A stretch of 5,396 nucleotides of DNA from an uncultured Flavobacterium sp. (lineage in GTDB: Bacteria; Bacteroidota; Bacteroidia; Flavobacteriales; Flavobacteriaceae). The position numbers were made by a program, and so were the translations under genes. Each line of letters begins with the position of its first letter. The first letter of the stretch is position 1. The notes under the pieces were generated by a model that was not told where the DNA came from, did not search any database, and saw only the letters and a list, made by a program, of their open reading frames with translations. This document shows positions 1 to 5,396 of this stretch, one piece after another. The stretch covers positions 1 to 5,396 of the forward strand of contig NZ_CALFIG010000058.1 in NCBI RefSeq assembly GCF_937876455.1, written 5' to 3'.

Positions 1-81
1 GAGTGTGGCTCCCAGGGACGTGAGCACCAAAGACTGGAGGATGGTGACTCCCGCGATCCATTGACATCGTAGACGTTTCAT
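1..81 (-). CDS. 5' fragment of a possible exported protein (signal peptide only), probably foreign DNA
   Basis: Reading leftward from an ATG at 81-79, 27 codons stay open to the window edge. The peptide starts MKRLRCQWIAGVTILQSLVL and continues TSLGATL. A basic n-region (K2, R3, R5) is followed by a long hydrophobic stretch from about residue 8, which is the form of a Sec signal peptide or N-terminal membrane anchor. A good Shine-Dalgarno sequence (AGGAG) lies 6 bases before the start. No mature domain is present, so no function can be given. The segment is GC-rich (about 56%) and uses codons such as ATC, GTC, CTC and CTG, unlike the AT-rich genes to its right. I infer that it comes from a different organism joined by a chimeric assembly. 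A 27-codon open frame could also be chance; the start, the Shine-Dalgarno site and the signal-like peptide together are what argue for a gene. Confidence 0.35.
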   Translation of the reverse strand, partial: MKRLRCQWIAGVTILQSLVLTSLGATL

Positions 82-85
82 TTTT

Positions 86-92
86 CTCTCCT
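86..92 (-). promoter_or_regulatory. Shine-Dalgarno site for the leftward signal-peptide frame
   Basis: On the - strand the bases AGGAGAG precede the ATG at 81-79, with 6 bases between AGGAG and ATG, which is near-ideal spacing. It decides the start of the leftward frame. It is unusual in this window because none of the rightward genes has such a site, and Bacteroidota genes generally lack one. That contrast supports a different origin for the left end. Confidence 0.4.
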
Positions 93-125
93 ATGTGTTA
101 ATCACAAACCAGGGGAACATTTTAC
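93..125. other. Probable chimeric junction between GC-rich left end and AT-rich main contig
   Basis: Base composition changes abruptly: about 56% G+C over 1-80, about 37% over 81-120, and about 15% over 121-180, after which it stays low. The style of translation start also changes, from a Shine-Dalgarno start on the left to A-rich starts without one on the right. I place the join between the leftward Shine-Dalgarno site and the A-rich leader of the lipoprotein gene. The exact base cannot be found from the sequence alone. Ordinary sharp variation, such as a recently acquired island edge, is the alternative. Confidence 0.45.
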
Positions 126-151
126 AAAAAAATAATAAATATAATATTGCC

Positions 152-691
152 ATGAATTTAAAAAATTTAGTACTAGCTTTTTCTGTTTTAGTGTTGTTTA
201 GTTGTAAAAATGAAACAGCCAATGACTCTAGTAATTCCGTAAAAGAAGAAGACGGACCTTCTTTTAAAGTTACAGCAAATGTAATTGTAAAAAAAGATGA
301 CGATTTTTGTCTTTTATTTACCGAAGACGGTTCAATTAATTTTAAAGACAAGGCTGTATGGAAGAAAGTAGTCGGAAATGAAAAAGAGCAACTTGTTGAG
401 TTTTGGCTTCCTAAAGATGCCTATCCTTCACAACTAAGATTAGATTTTGGTATAAATTCTGAACAAGAGGAAATTATTGTTAAATCAATTAAAATGGAAT
501 ATGGTAAGAATGTTCGCGAATTAAAAGGTAATGAAATCAGCGCTTTTTTCCGTGCTGATGATTCAAAATGCACATATGATAGTACTACAGGGATTATTAA
601 GCCTTTAACAAAAGACGGAAAGAAACAAAATTGTTCTTTGTATCCCCACGAATCTATACAAGCTGTTGAAATACCAAAATTGGCAAAATAA
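152..691 (+). CDS. Small lipoprotein of unknown function next to polysaccharide genes
   Basis: A 179-residue protein. The ATG at 152 is chosen because it places a classic lipoprotein signal directly at the N-terminus: MNLKNLVLAFSVLVLFSC, with K4, a hydrophobic core at residues 6-16 and the lipobox L15-F-S-C18. The frame extends back to an ATG at 95, but that adds 19 polar residues in front of the signal and reaches into the suspect junction. After cleavage Cys18 would be lipidated and the protein held in a membrane facing the periplasm or cell surface. A low-complexity acidic linker (about 19-36) leads to a compact domain. That domain alternates beta-like segments, including V40-V46, F52-F56, V82-L86, L95-F99 and I108-M115, and has three further cysteines (C53, C140, C161). 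The 'F-W-L-P ... L-R-L-D' pattern at 84-98 resembles beta-sandwich domains I have seen in large glycosyltransferase proteins; this is a weak resemblance, not a family assignment. Its own terminator follows, so it is not co-transcribed with the flippase unless there is readthrough. I do not recognise the family. Confidence 0.85.
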   Translation: MNLKNLVLAFSVLVLFSCKNETANDSSNSVKEEDGPSFKVTANVIVKKDDDFCLLFTEDGSINFKDKAVWKKVVGNEKEQLVEFWLPKDAYPSQLRLDFGINSEQEEIIVKSIKMEYGKNVRELKGNEISAFFRADDSKCTYDSTTGIIKPLTKDGKKQNCSLYPHESIQAVEIPKLAK

Positions 692-707
692 TAACAAACT
701 TTTCTTC

Positions 708-738
708 AAAAAACCATAAAGAAATTTATGGTTTTTTT
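708..738 (+). terminator. Intrinsic terminator after the lipoprotein gene (nearly symmetrical)
   Basis: The arm at 708-720 (aaaaaaccataaa) pairs perfectly over 13 bases with 725-737 (tttatggtttttt) around a GAAA loop at 721-724. The T-run at 732-738 completes a rho-independent terminator starting 16 bases after the lipoprotein stop codon. Because the left arm begins with six A residues, the opposite strand also ends in a T-run, so it could stop transcription in both directions. The core stem is AT-rich with only two G-C pairs, as expected in so AT-rich a genome. Confidence 0.85.
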
Positions 739-769
739 GTTTACTAAACAGCACAAATACCTATATTTG
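737..769 (+). promoter_or_regulatory. Candidate Bacteroidota-type promoter for the flippase-polymerase-glycosyltransferase unit
   Basis: TATATTTG at 762-769 matches the TAnnTTTG -7 box described for Bacteroides and Flavobacterium. A TTG at 737-739 lies 22 bases upstream, within the loose spacing accepted for the -33 element. Transcription would start near 775, giving a leader of about a dozen bases before the ATG at 787. The TTG sits at the end of the terminator T-run, so terminator and promoter are back to back. Such short motifs in AT-rich DNA can occur by chance, but the position is right for the operon start. Confidence 0.5.
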
Positions 770-786
770 AAGAGAATCAAATAGTA

Positions 787-2055
787 ATGCTTTTAAAACA
801 CATTCAAAATACATATAGTAGTGCTACACTACGTAAATTTTTTATTTATGGCATTGGGCAATTGTTTAATGTGGTGAGCCCATTGCTTATTATTCCACAT
901 GTGGTTTCGGTTTGTGGTGAAAAAGGTTTAGGAAAAGTAGGCGTTGGCTTTTCTATTGCTTTTATTTTAATTGTTGTTATTGATTTTTCTTCTTACATCA
1001 ACGGTGTGCGCGATATTAGTCAAAACAAATTAGAAAAAGGCACACAAAAAAAATATATTACCACCCATTTTTATGCTAAATTTTTTCTTTTTATAGGGCT
1101 TTTTCTCGTTGCAACAGCTGTAACTTTTTTAATTCCTTATTTATATACTCAGCCCTTAGTGGTTGGTAGCGCATTATTCATTGTTTTTACTCAAGCCTTT
1201 AATCCTACATGGGTTTTTCAAGGTGAAGAAGATTTTTTAAGTCAAACAGTTTTAAACAGTATCTCTAAACTCATTTATCTTTTTGGTGTTTTTTACTTTG
1301 TAGCCTCTACTCAAGATTATTATTTAGTTCTGCTTTTTTATGGCTTAGGCACGCTTATCCCTAGTGTTTTTTATGGGATTAAAATACAGCAAAAATACAG
1401 CATTAAAATAAGAGACTTTAGCACAAAAAAAGCCATACATCTCATCCGAACCGATTTTCCATTTTGTGTTTCACAGTTGTTTTTTGCTTTTAGACAGTAT
1501 TCGCCCATACTTGTTGTAGATTTATTTTTAGGGGCGACTATTGCGGGGCAATACAAAATTATAGAGCAATTAATTATGCTATTTAGAACGTTTTTTCAAA
1601 TTGTTTTTCGATTTTCATATAGTGTGATATGTTCAAAAATAAAAGAATCGTTTGCTTCAGGTTTTTCGTTATGGAAAAAAATAAACGGCTTAAGTTTATT
1701 GTTTGTGTTGTTTGGTATAATACTTATTTATGTAAATTATGAACCTGTATTTTTGTTTTTCAACTCAAACCCTAATTTTGTAGCTACGTGTAAACCCCTT
1801 TTATTTGCATTGATTATTCCTGTTTTTATTGGGGGTAATTTAGCGCTAGAACAGTTAATTTTTAGTTTAAACAAAAACCGAGTATATATTAGTACCACCA
1901 TTTTTATAACTATATTTGGCACAATTAGTTTACTGCTGTTCTCGCATTTTTTTCTATTAAAAGGCGTAATATGGTCGTTATTAACTACAGAAATAGTGTT
2001 AATTACTAGTTATTTAGTGTTGGTAAAAAAGGCCCTTACGCCTTCAAACGAATAA
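787..2055 (+). CDS. wzx: Wzx-like polysaccharide flippase (oligosaccharide repeat-unit translocase)
   Basis: A 422-residue, very hydrophobic protein, the normal length for the family. It would flip undecaprenyl-diphosphate-linked oligosaccharide units from the inner to the outer face of the cytoplasmic membrane before polymerisation. About 12 membrane segments can be read, including ones near residues 18-40, 53-70, 98-120, 126-138, 160-174, 179-197, 302-317, 336-354, 369-387 and 392-413. Recognisable landmarks are the N-terminal 'I-Y-G-I-G-Q ... S-P-L-L-I-I-P' stretch (20-37), N72-G-V-R-D, N139-P-T-W-V-F-Q-G-E-E-D-F, typical of the loop between helices 4 and 5, and G249-A-T-I-A-G-Q-Y. These match the MOP/MATE-related polysaccharide export family (Pfam PF01943/PF13440). 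The ATG at 787 follows the candidate promoter directly; no Shine-Dalgarno site is present. The next gene starts 10 bases after the stop, and the neighbours are a polymerase and glycosyltransferases, which strongly supports the role. The transported sugar cannot be deduced, and the gene symbol is by function only. Confidence 0.9.
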   Translation: MLLKHIQNTYSSATLRKFFIYGIGQLFNVVSPLLIIPHVVSVCGEKGLGKVGVGFSIAFILIVVIDFSSYINGVRDISQNKLEKGTQKKYITTHFYAKFFLFIGLFLVATAVTFLIPYLYTQPLVVGSALFIVFTQAFNPTWVFQGEEDFLSQTVLNSISKLIYLFGVFYFVASTQDYYLVLLFYGLGTLIPSVFYGIKIQQKYSIKIRDFSTKKAIHLIRTDFPFCVSQLFFAFRQYSPILVVDLFLGATIAGQYKIIEQLIMLFRTFFQIVFRFSYSVICSKIKESFASGFSLWKKINGLSLLFVLFGIILIYVNYEPVFLFFNSNPNFVATCKPLLFALIIPVFIGGNLALEQLIFSLNKNRVYISTTIFITIFGTISLLLFSHFFLLKGVIWSLLTTEIVLITSYLVLVKKALTPSNE

Positions 2056-2065
2056 GATTCACAAA

Positions 2066-3301
2066 ATGATACAAACCAAAGTATATCATAAATTTCTACT
2101 CTACGCTTCCGTTTTAATTTTGTTGCTCAACATTTTTGAAATTACGATTGCTTTATGGGGAATTATTGTTTTGTTAACGTATCAAAGTAAAATTTCATCA
2201 AAGTTTTTAACGTTACAAATATTAGTGTTAGCCACGCTTTTTATTGCTTTTTGTAGTTCTTTTTTCTATGAGATAAACACACATCATTTTTTACGCGACT
2301 TTGCTTATTTAATTAAACCAGCTTTTGGCTTATTAATTGGATATAATATAACCAAAATTGTAGGCAAAGAAACTATTTATACGGTAATAAATATAGGCGT
2401 CTTAACCGCATTGATTCATATTTTTATCTTGTTTTTTTGTTATTATGTGTTTTCTATAAAAAACGTGAATCAGTTAAGAGAGTATGGAGGTTATTTTAAT
2501 GATTTCGAAATTTATGCTTTACTATTAGTGTTGTTTAAAGACCGTTTTAATTTAACTATTTCAAAGAAAAGAGTGATTTTGTTTAGCGGTATATTAATTA
2601 TTTCCAGTTTGTTGTATTTATCCAGAACAAATATGCTTCAGTTTGGAATTCTATTTATTGCTTTAAAAGGTCATTTAAGAATTACAAAACGAGGCTTACA
2701 AAGAACGGTGTTGTTTTTAATTTCATTAGTCTCTTTATATGCCTATGTGTATTATCTAAATCCTCATCGAAACGGAAAAGGTTTTGAAGCGTTTTTATAT
2801 AAAGTTAAAAACGCCCCAATAGAAGCATTTAAAACTAAAATCAACAAAAACGATTGGAAAGAGTTTAATGATAATTTTAGATCCTACGAAAACATAATTA
2901 CGTACCAACAAGTTACACAAGAAGGACCTAGAGCCATAGTAATGGGAAAAGGGTTGGGATCAACTGTTGATTATGGTCAAAAAATGTATACAAACGAAGG
3001 AACCTACATTAGACAAGCTCCAGCACTACACAATGGGTTTTTTACTATTTTTCTTAAATCTGGATTGCTAGGCGTTTTGTTGCTTATTCTTTTTGTGTAT
3101 TATTTTTCAAAAACAAACAATACAGCCCAAAATTTAAAATATTACAACTATCTTTTTGTGGGAAGCGCTTTGTTTTTAGTGTTGTCAAATTGGGTTTTTA
3201 TGGGATTGTATTTAAAGCTAGACAACAAGTCTGTTTTTTATGGATTTTTGATTTGTTACTATGAGTTACTACTAAAAAATGAAGAAAACGAAAACCAATA
3301 A
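2066..3301 (+). CDS. wzy: O-antigen polymerase/ligase family membrane protein (Wzy-like)
   Basis: A 411-residue membrane protein with about 10 to 12 hydrophobic segments, divided by one large hydrophilic loop at about residues 232-320. This is the layout of Wzy polymerases and WaaL ligases (O-antigen ligase family, PF04932). Useful landmarks are S186-R-T-N-M at the start of a helix, the loop segment F271-R-S-Y-E, G295-K-G-L-G ahead of the loop end, and A320-L-H-N-G-F-F followed by K331-S-G-L-L-G. The L-H-N-x(9)-G-L-L-G pattern is the most characteristic part; the conserved His lies in the periplasmic loop region used for catalysis in the family. It would join flipped repeat units at the periplasmic face. 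Being directly after a flippase and before glycosyltransferases favours the polymerase (Wzy) over the ligase, but sequence alone cannot separate them. It begins 10 bases after the flippase stop with an A-rich cacaaaATG start. The short C-terminal tail (404-411) is hydrophilic (KNEENENQ). Confidence 0.85.
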   Translation: MIQTKVYHKFLLYASVLILLLNIFEITIALWGIIVLLTYQSKISSKFLTLQILVLATLFIAFCSSFFYEINTHHFLRDFAYLIKPAFGLLIGYNITKIVGKETIYTVINIGVLTALIHIFILFFCYYVFSIKNVNQLREYGGYFNDFEIYALLLVLFKDRFNLTISKKRVILFSGILIISSLLYLSRTNMLQFGILFIALKGHLRITKRGLQRTVLFLISLVSLYAYVYYLNPHRNGKGFEAFLYKVKNAPIEAFKTKINKNDWKEFNDNFRSYENIITYQQVTQEGPRAIVMGKGLGSTVDYGQKMYTNEGTYIRQAPALHNGFFTIFLKSGLLGVLLLILFVYYFSKTNNTAQNLKYYNYLFVGSALFLVLSNWVFMGLYLKLDNKSVFYGFLICYYELLLKNEENENQ

Positions 3302-3302
3302 C

Positions 3303-4418
3303 ATGAATAAACCAACAAATATATTTGTCGATTGTCATGTTTTTGACAAAGAATTTCAAGGTACCCAAACCTATATTCGGGGCTTATATCTTGAATTGCT
3401 TCAACATGAACACCTGCATTTTTTTTTAGCGGCTTATGATATAACTAATTTGGAAACTATTTTCGGCACACACAAAAATGTTACTTATGTAAAATATAAA
3501 TCTAAAAACGCGGTTATAAGACTTTTACTTTTACTGCCTTATTTGATTAAACGACACAAAATAGAATATGCTCATTTTCAATATCGGGTACCACCAATTA
3601 AATTTTGCAAGTATATTTTAACCATACATGATGTGTTATTTGAAGATTTTCCAAGTTATTTTTCAAAACAATTTAGAATATTTAGTTTTATAACGTTTAA
3701 ATTTAGTGCTAAAATTTCTGATTATTTGTTTACAATTTCATCCTACTCTAAAAACAGAATAGAAACCCATTTAAACGTTAAAGGATTTGTTGTCCACCCG
3801 AACGGGGTTCAAGCTGTTTTTTTTGAGCCCTACGACAAAGAAAAAGTAAAAAAAGAAGCACATCTAATTTACCAAATAAAAGACTACATTATTTTTGTTA
3901 GTCGATGGGAGCCAAGAAAAAATCATTTGCTGCTTTTAAAGGCCTTTGTTGAGCAAGAGTTATATAAACAATGTGATTTAGTATTTGTTGGAGATAAAAA
4001 AAACATAGATGAGGCCTATTTAAAGTATTATACTTCTCTTTCTTTAGATATAAAACAAAAAATTAAATCTTTTGAAAACGTGCCTTTTAAACAACTTTTA
4101 TTATTGATTAGAGGCGCAAAACTAAGCGTATACCCTTCATCCGCAGAAGGTTTTGGGATTCCTCCTTTAGAAACTATTGCAACTAAAACCCCAACAATTT
4201 GTGCCAATGAAACCGCCATGTCTGATTTTACGTTTTTAGCGGAAAATTTAGTTTCTTTGAAAGACGTAAAGGCATTTCAGCAAGAGATAAGTAATGCAAT
4301 TAATCATCCAGAGGAAGAAGATTCTTTAGTTAAAAAGGCAGCATTTGTGAAAGAAAATTATAATTGGCAAATAGCGGCACAAATTTTTATTAATTCTTTA
4401 AAACTTACACAAGCATAA
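3303..4418 (+). CDS. GT4-type glycosyltransferase of the polysaccharide locus
   Basis: A 371-residue cytoplasmic or membrane-associated GT-B enzyme that would add one sugar of the repeat unit from a nucleotide-sugar donor. The N-terminal half has the acceptor-side Rossmann fold: I7-F-V-D, G20-T-Q-T-Y glycine turn, T107-I-H-D and the F143-T-I-S-S-Y-S-K 'switch' region, then V164-H-P-N-G-V. The C-terminal half (from about 195) holds the GT4 donor site: S200-R-W-E-P-R-K-N-H with R201 and K206 expected to contact the donor phosphates, and the EX7E motif in E282-G-F-G-I-P-P-L-E290. Length is normal for the family. The start at 3303 lies one base after the polymerase stop and puts the first beta strand right at the N-terminus. 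An upstream in-frame ATG at 3279 would overlap the polymerase by 23 bases and add only MKKTKTNN, so I did not choose it. The one-base gap implies translational coupling. Donor sugar and linkage are unknown. Confidence 0.9.
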   Translation: MNKPTNIFVDCHVFDKEFQGTQTYIRGLYLELLQHEHLHFFLAAYDITNLETIFGTHKNVTYVKYKSKNAVIRLLLLLPYLIKRHKIEYAHFQYRVPPIKFCKYILTIHDVLFEDFPSYFSKQFRIFSFITFKFSAKISDYLFTISSYSKNRIETHLNVKGFVVHPNGVQAVFFEPYDKEKVKKEAHLIYQIKDYIIFVSRWEPRKNHLLLLKAFVEQELYKQCDLVFVGDKKNIDEAYLKYYTSLSLDIKQKIKSFENVPFKQLLLLIRGAKLSVYPSSAEGFGIPPLETIATKTPTICANETAMSDFTFLAENLVSLKDVKAFQQEISNAINHPEEEDSLVKKAAFVKENYNWQIAAQIFINSLKLTQA

Positions 4419-4433
4419 TAATTTAAAAATACT

Positions 4434-4441
4434 TACATTTG
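4434..4441 (+). promoter_or_regulatory. Possible -7 box before the DUF1972-type glycosyltransferase
   Basis: TACATTTG fits the Bacteroidota TAnnTTTG -7 consensus and lies 14 bases before the ATG at 4456, inside the 37-base gap, which is the widest gap in the operon. No TTG element is found 17-23 bases upstream, so this is at best a weak internal promoter that may be chance. The gene can equally be served by readthrough from the upstream unit, since no terminator is visible in the gap. Confidence 0.25.
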
Positions 4442-4455
4442 GCCAAAACACAAAC

Positions 4456-5365
4456 ATGAAAATAGCCATACTTGGAACAAGGGGAATTCCAAATTATTAC
4501 GGAGGCTTTGAGCAGTTTGCCGAATATTTTTCGGTCTACTTAGCTGAGCAAGGACTCGAAGTGTATTGTTATAATTCTCATAATCATAAATTTCAAGAAT
4601 CAAATTTTCATGGTGTACACATTCTTCATCAACACGATCCAGAATATAAACTGGGCACTTTTGGCCAATTTATATACGATTACAATTGTATTAAAGATAG
4701 TCGAAAAAGAAATTTTGATATCATTTTGCAATTAGGCTATACAAGCAGCTCTATTTGGTTTTTTTTATTGCCAAAACAAACACTGATAATAACTAATATG
4801 GACGGGTTGGAATGGAAAAGATCAAAATATTCTTGGCCCGTAAAGCAGTTTTTAAAATTTGCTGAATGGTTAGCCGCAAAAACGAGTGATGTTTTAATAT
4901 CTGATTCTGTTGGTATCCAAAAATTACTTGAAAAAAATTATAAAAAAGCCTCTACTTATATTGCTTATGGCGCAATTCCTTTTGATAAGCCTGACGAAAC
5001 AATTTTGCAACACTATCATTTAGAAAAAGAGCGTTATAATATGATTATGGCAAGATTTGAGCCTGAAAACAATTTGGATATGGTTTTAGAGGGCGTGGCA
5101 CTCCAACACGATAGCGACCCTACACCGATTTTAGTTATTGGAAATCATCAAACAAAGTATGGTGCCTATTTGAAAAATAAATTTAAACCGTATTCAAACA
5201 TTCGTTTTGTAGGAGCTATTTACGACATCACTACATTGAATAATTTGCGCTATTTTTCAAAGTTATATTTTCATGGGCACTCTGTAGGCGGAACGAATCC
5301 TTCTTTACTAGAAGCGATGGCTTCTAAAGCTCTAATAGCTGCGCACAATAATGATTTTAATAAAG
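4456..5365 (+). CDS. DUF1972-type GT4 glycosyltransferase (rhamnosyltransferase-like), 3' end missing
   Basis: The frame opens at ATG 4456 and has no stop before the window edge. The genuine part is about 303 codons, because adapter sequence begins at 5366. The N-terminus M1-K-I-A-I-L-G-T-R-G-I-P-N-Y-Y-G-G-F-E-Q is the hallmark of the DUF1972 (PF09314) N-terminal domain, found in GT4 enzymes such as streptococcal Cps2T-like rhamnosyltransferases. Further landmarks are N114-M-D-G-L-E-W-K-R, Y171-I-A-Y-G-A, A199-R-F-E-P-E-N-N in the donor domain and G274-H-S-V-G-G-T-N-P-S-L-L-E-A-M (through 288). The first Glu of the usual EX7E motif is replaced by Gly (G278) while E286 remains; as far as I know this is normal for the group. 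Relatives are roughly 360-390 residues long, so some 60-90 residues are lost. It is expected to act on a nucleotide sugar, often dTDP-rhamnose in characterised relatives, but the donor here is unproven. The start acaaacATG is A-rich and lacks a Shine-Dalgarno site. Confidence 0.88.
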
Positions 5366-5396
5366 AGATCGGAAGAGCGTCGTGTAGGGAAAGAGT
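5366..5396 (+). other. Illumina TruSeq adapter remnant (contamination, not genomic DNA)
   Basis: The final 31 bases begin agatcggaagagcgtcgtgt and continue to ...aaagagt. They match, base for base as I know it, the start of the TruSeq universal (i5-side) adapter as read through from a short insert. Reading on in the glycosyltransferase frame gives IGRASCRERV, a peptide typical of adapter carry-over in predicted proteins. The bases just before it (ending in aataaag at 5365) are the last that can be trusted as genome. The join may share a base or two with the true sequence, because the GAG codon at 5365-5367 spans it. Confidence 0.97.

Noticed and set aside
1..6. GAGTGT at the left end, equal to the last six bases of the common 33-base adapter trim sequence, suggesting a circular or adapter-bridged contig
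   Set aside because: Six bases are too few to support this. The following bases (ggct) do not continue the adapter, and the same bases fit the leftward open frame.
142..149. TAATATTG as a -7 promoter box for the lipoprotein
   Set aside because: It has one mismatch to TAnnTTTG and sits only two bases before the ATG, leaving no room for a transcription start upstream of the gene. The true promoter may lie beyond the chimeric join.
95..151. Longer start for the lipoprotein (ATG at 95, adding 19 residues)
   Set aside because: It would bury the lipoprotein signal behind a polar extension (MLITNQGNILQKNNKYNIA), and it overlaps the suspect junction. The ATG at 152 gives a standard signal peptide.
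91..351. Leftward 86-codon open frame
   Set aside because: It is antisense to the lipoprotein gene, crosses the probable chimeric junction and shows no recognisable domain. It is best explained as a shadow frame.
1371..1922. Two 61-codon leftward open frames inside the flippase gene
   Set aside because: They lie fully antisense to a well-supported gene, have no start signals and show no family features.
3279..3302. Upstream ATG for the GT4 glycosyltransferase, overlapping the polymerase by 23 bases
   Set aside because: It adds only MKKTKTNN before the first beta strand. The ATG at 3303, one base after the polymerase stop, fits the fold and the tight operon spacing better.
4028..4219. Leftward 63-codon open frame within the GT4 glycosyltransferase
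   Set aside because: It is antisense to the conserved EX7E-encoding region and is explained as a by-product of that codon pattern.

Overview
The window looks like a short assembled contig, not a clean stretch of one genome. Most of it (about 125 to 5365) is very AT-rich DNA coding on the + strand. Several traits point to a marine or environmental member of the Bacteroidota, most likely Flavobacteriia: AT-rich codon use, A-rich translation starts without Shine-Dalgarno sites, a lipoprotein with an L-F-S-C lipobox, and -7 promoter boxes of the TAnnTTTG type. This assignment is inferred from style; no phylogenetic marker gene is present.

The core is part of a surface-polysaccharide (O-antigen or capsule) locus of the Wzx/Wzy type. 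In order it holds: a small lipoprotein of unknown function (152-691); a strong, nearly symmetrical terminator (708-738) followed at once by a candidate promoter; a 12-helix Wzx-like flippase (787-2055); a Wzy/O-antigen-ligase-like polymerase (2066-3301); a GT4-type glycosyltransferase (3303-4418); and the first ~303 codons of a DUF1972-type (rhamnosyltransferase-like) GT4 enzyme (from 4456). The flippase, polymerase and first glycosyltransferase are separated by only 10 and 1 bases, so they are almost certainly one transcription unit. The glycosyltransferases would build the lipid-linked repeat unit at the inner face of the membrane, the flippase would move it across, and the polymerase would join the units in the periplasm. 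The specific sugars cannot be read from the sequence.

Both ends are suspect. The last 31 bases (5366-5396) are Illumina TruSeq adapter, so the last gene is truncated and its apparent C-terminus (IGRASCRERV) is artificial. The first ~90 bases are GC-rich (about 56% over 1-80, against about 15% over 121-180). On the - strand they carry a Shine-Dalgarno-preceded start of a signal-peptide-like reading frame, unlike everything else here. The simplest reading is a chimeric join to another organism's DNA somewhere around 93-125.

I found no CRISPR array, RNA gene, insertion sequence or convincing new system. The most open biological question is the role of the lipoprotein beside the flippase/polymerase pair.
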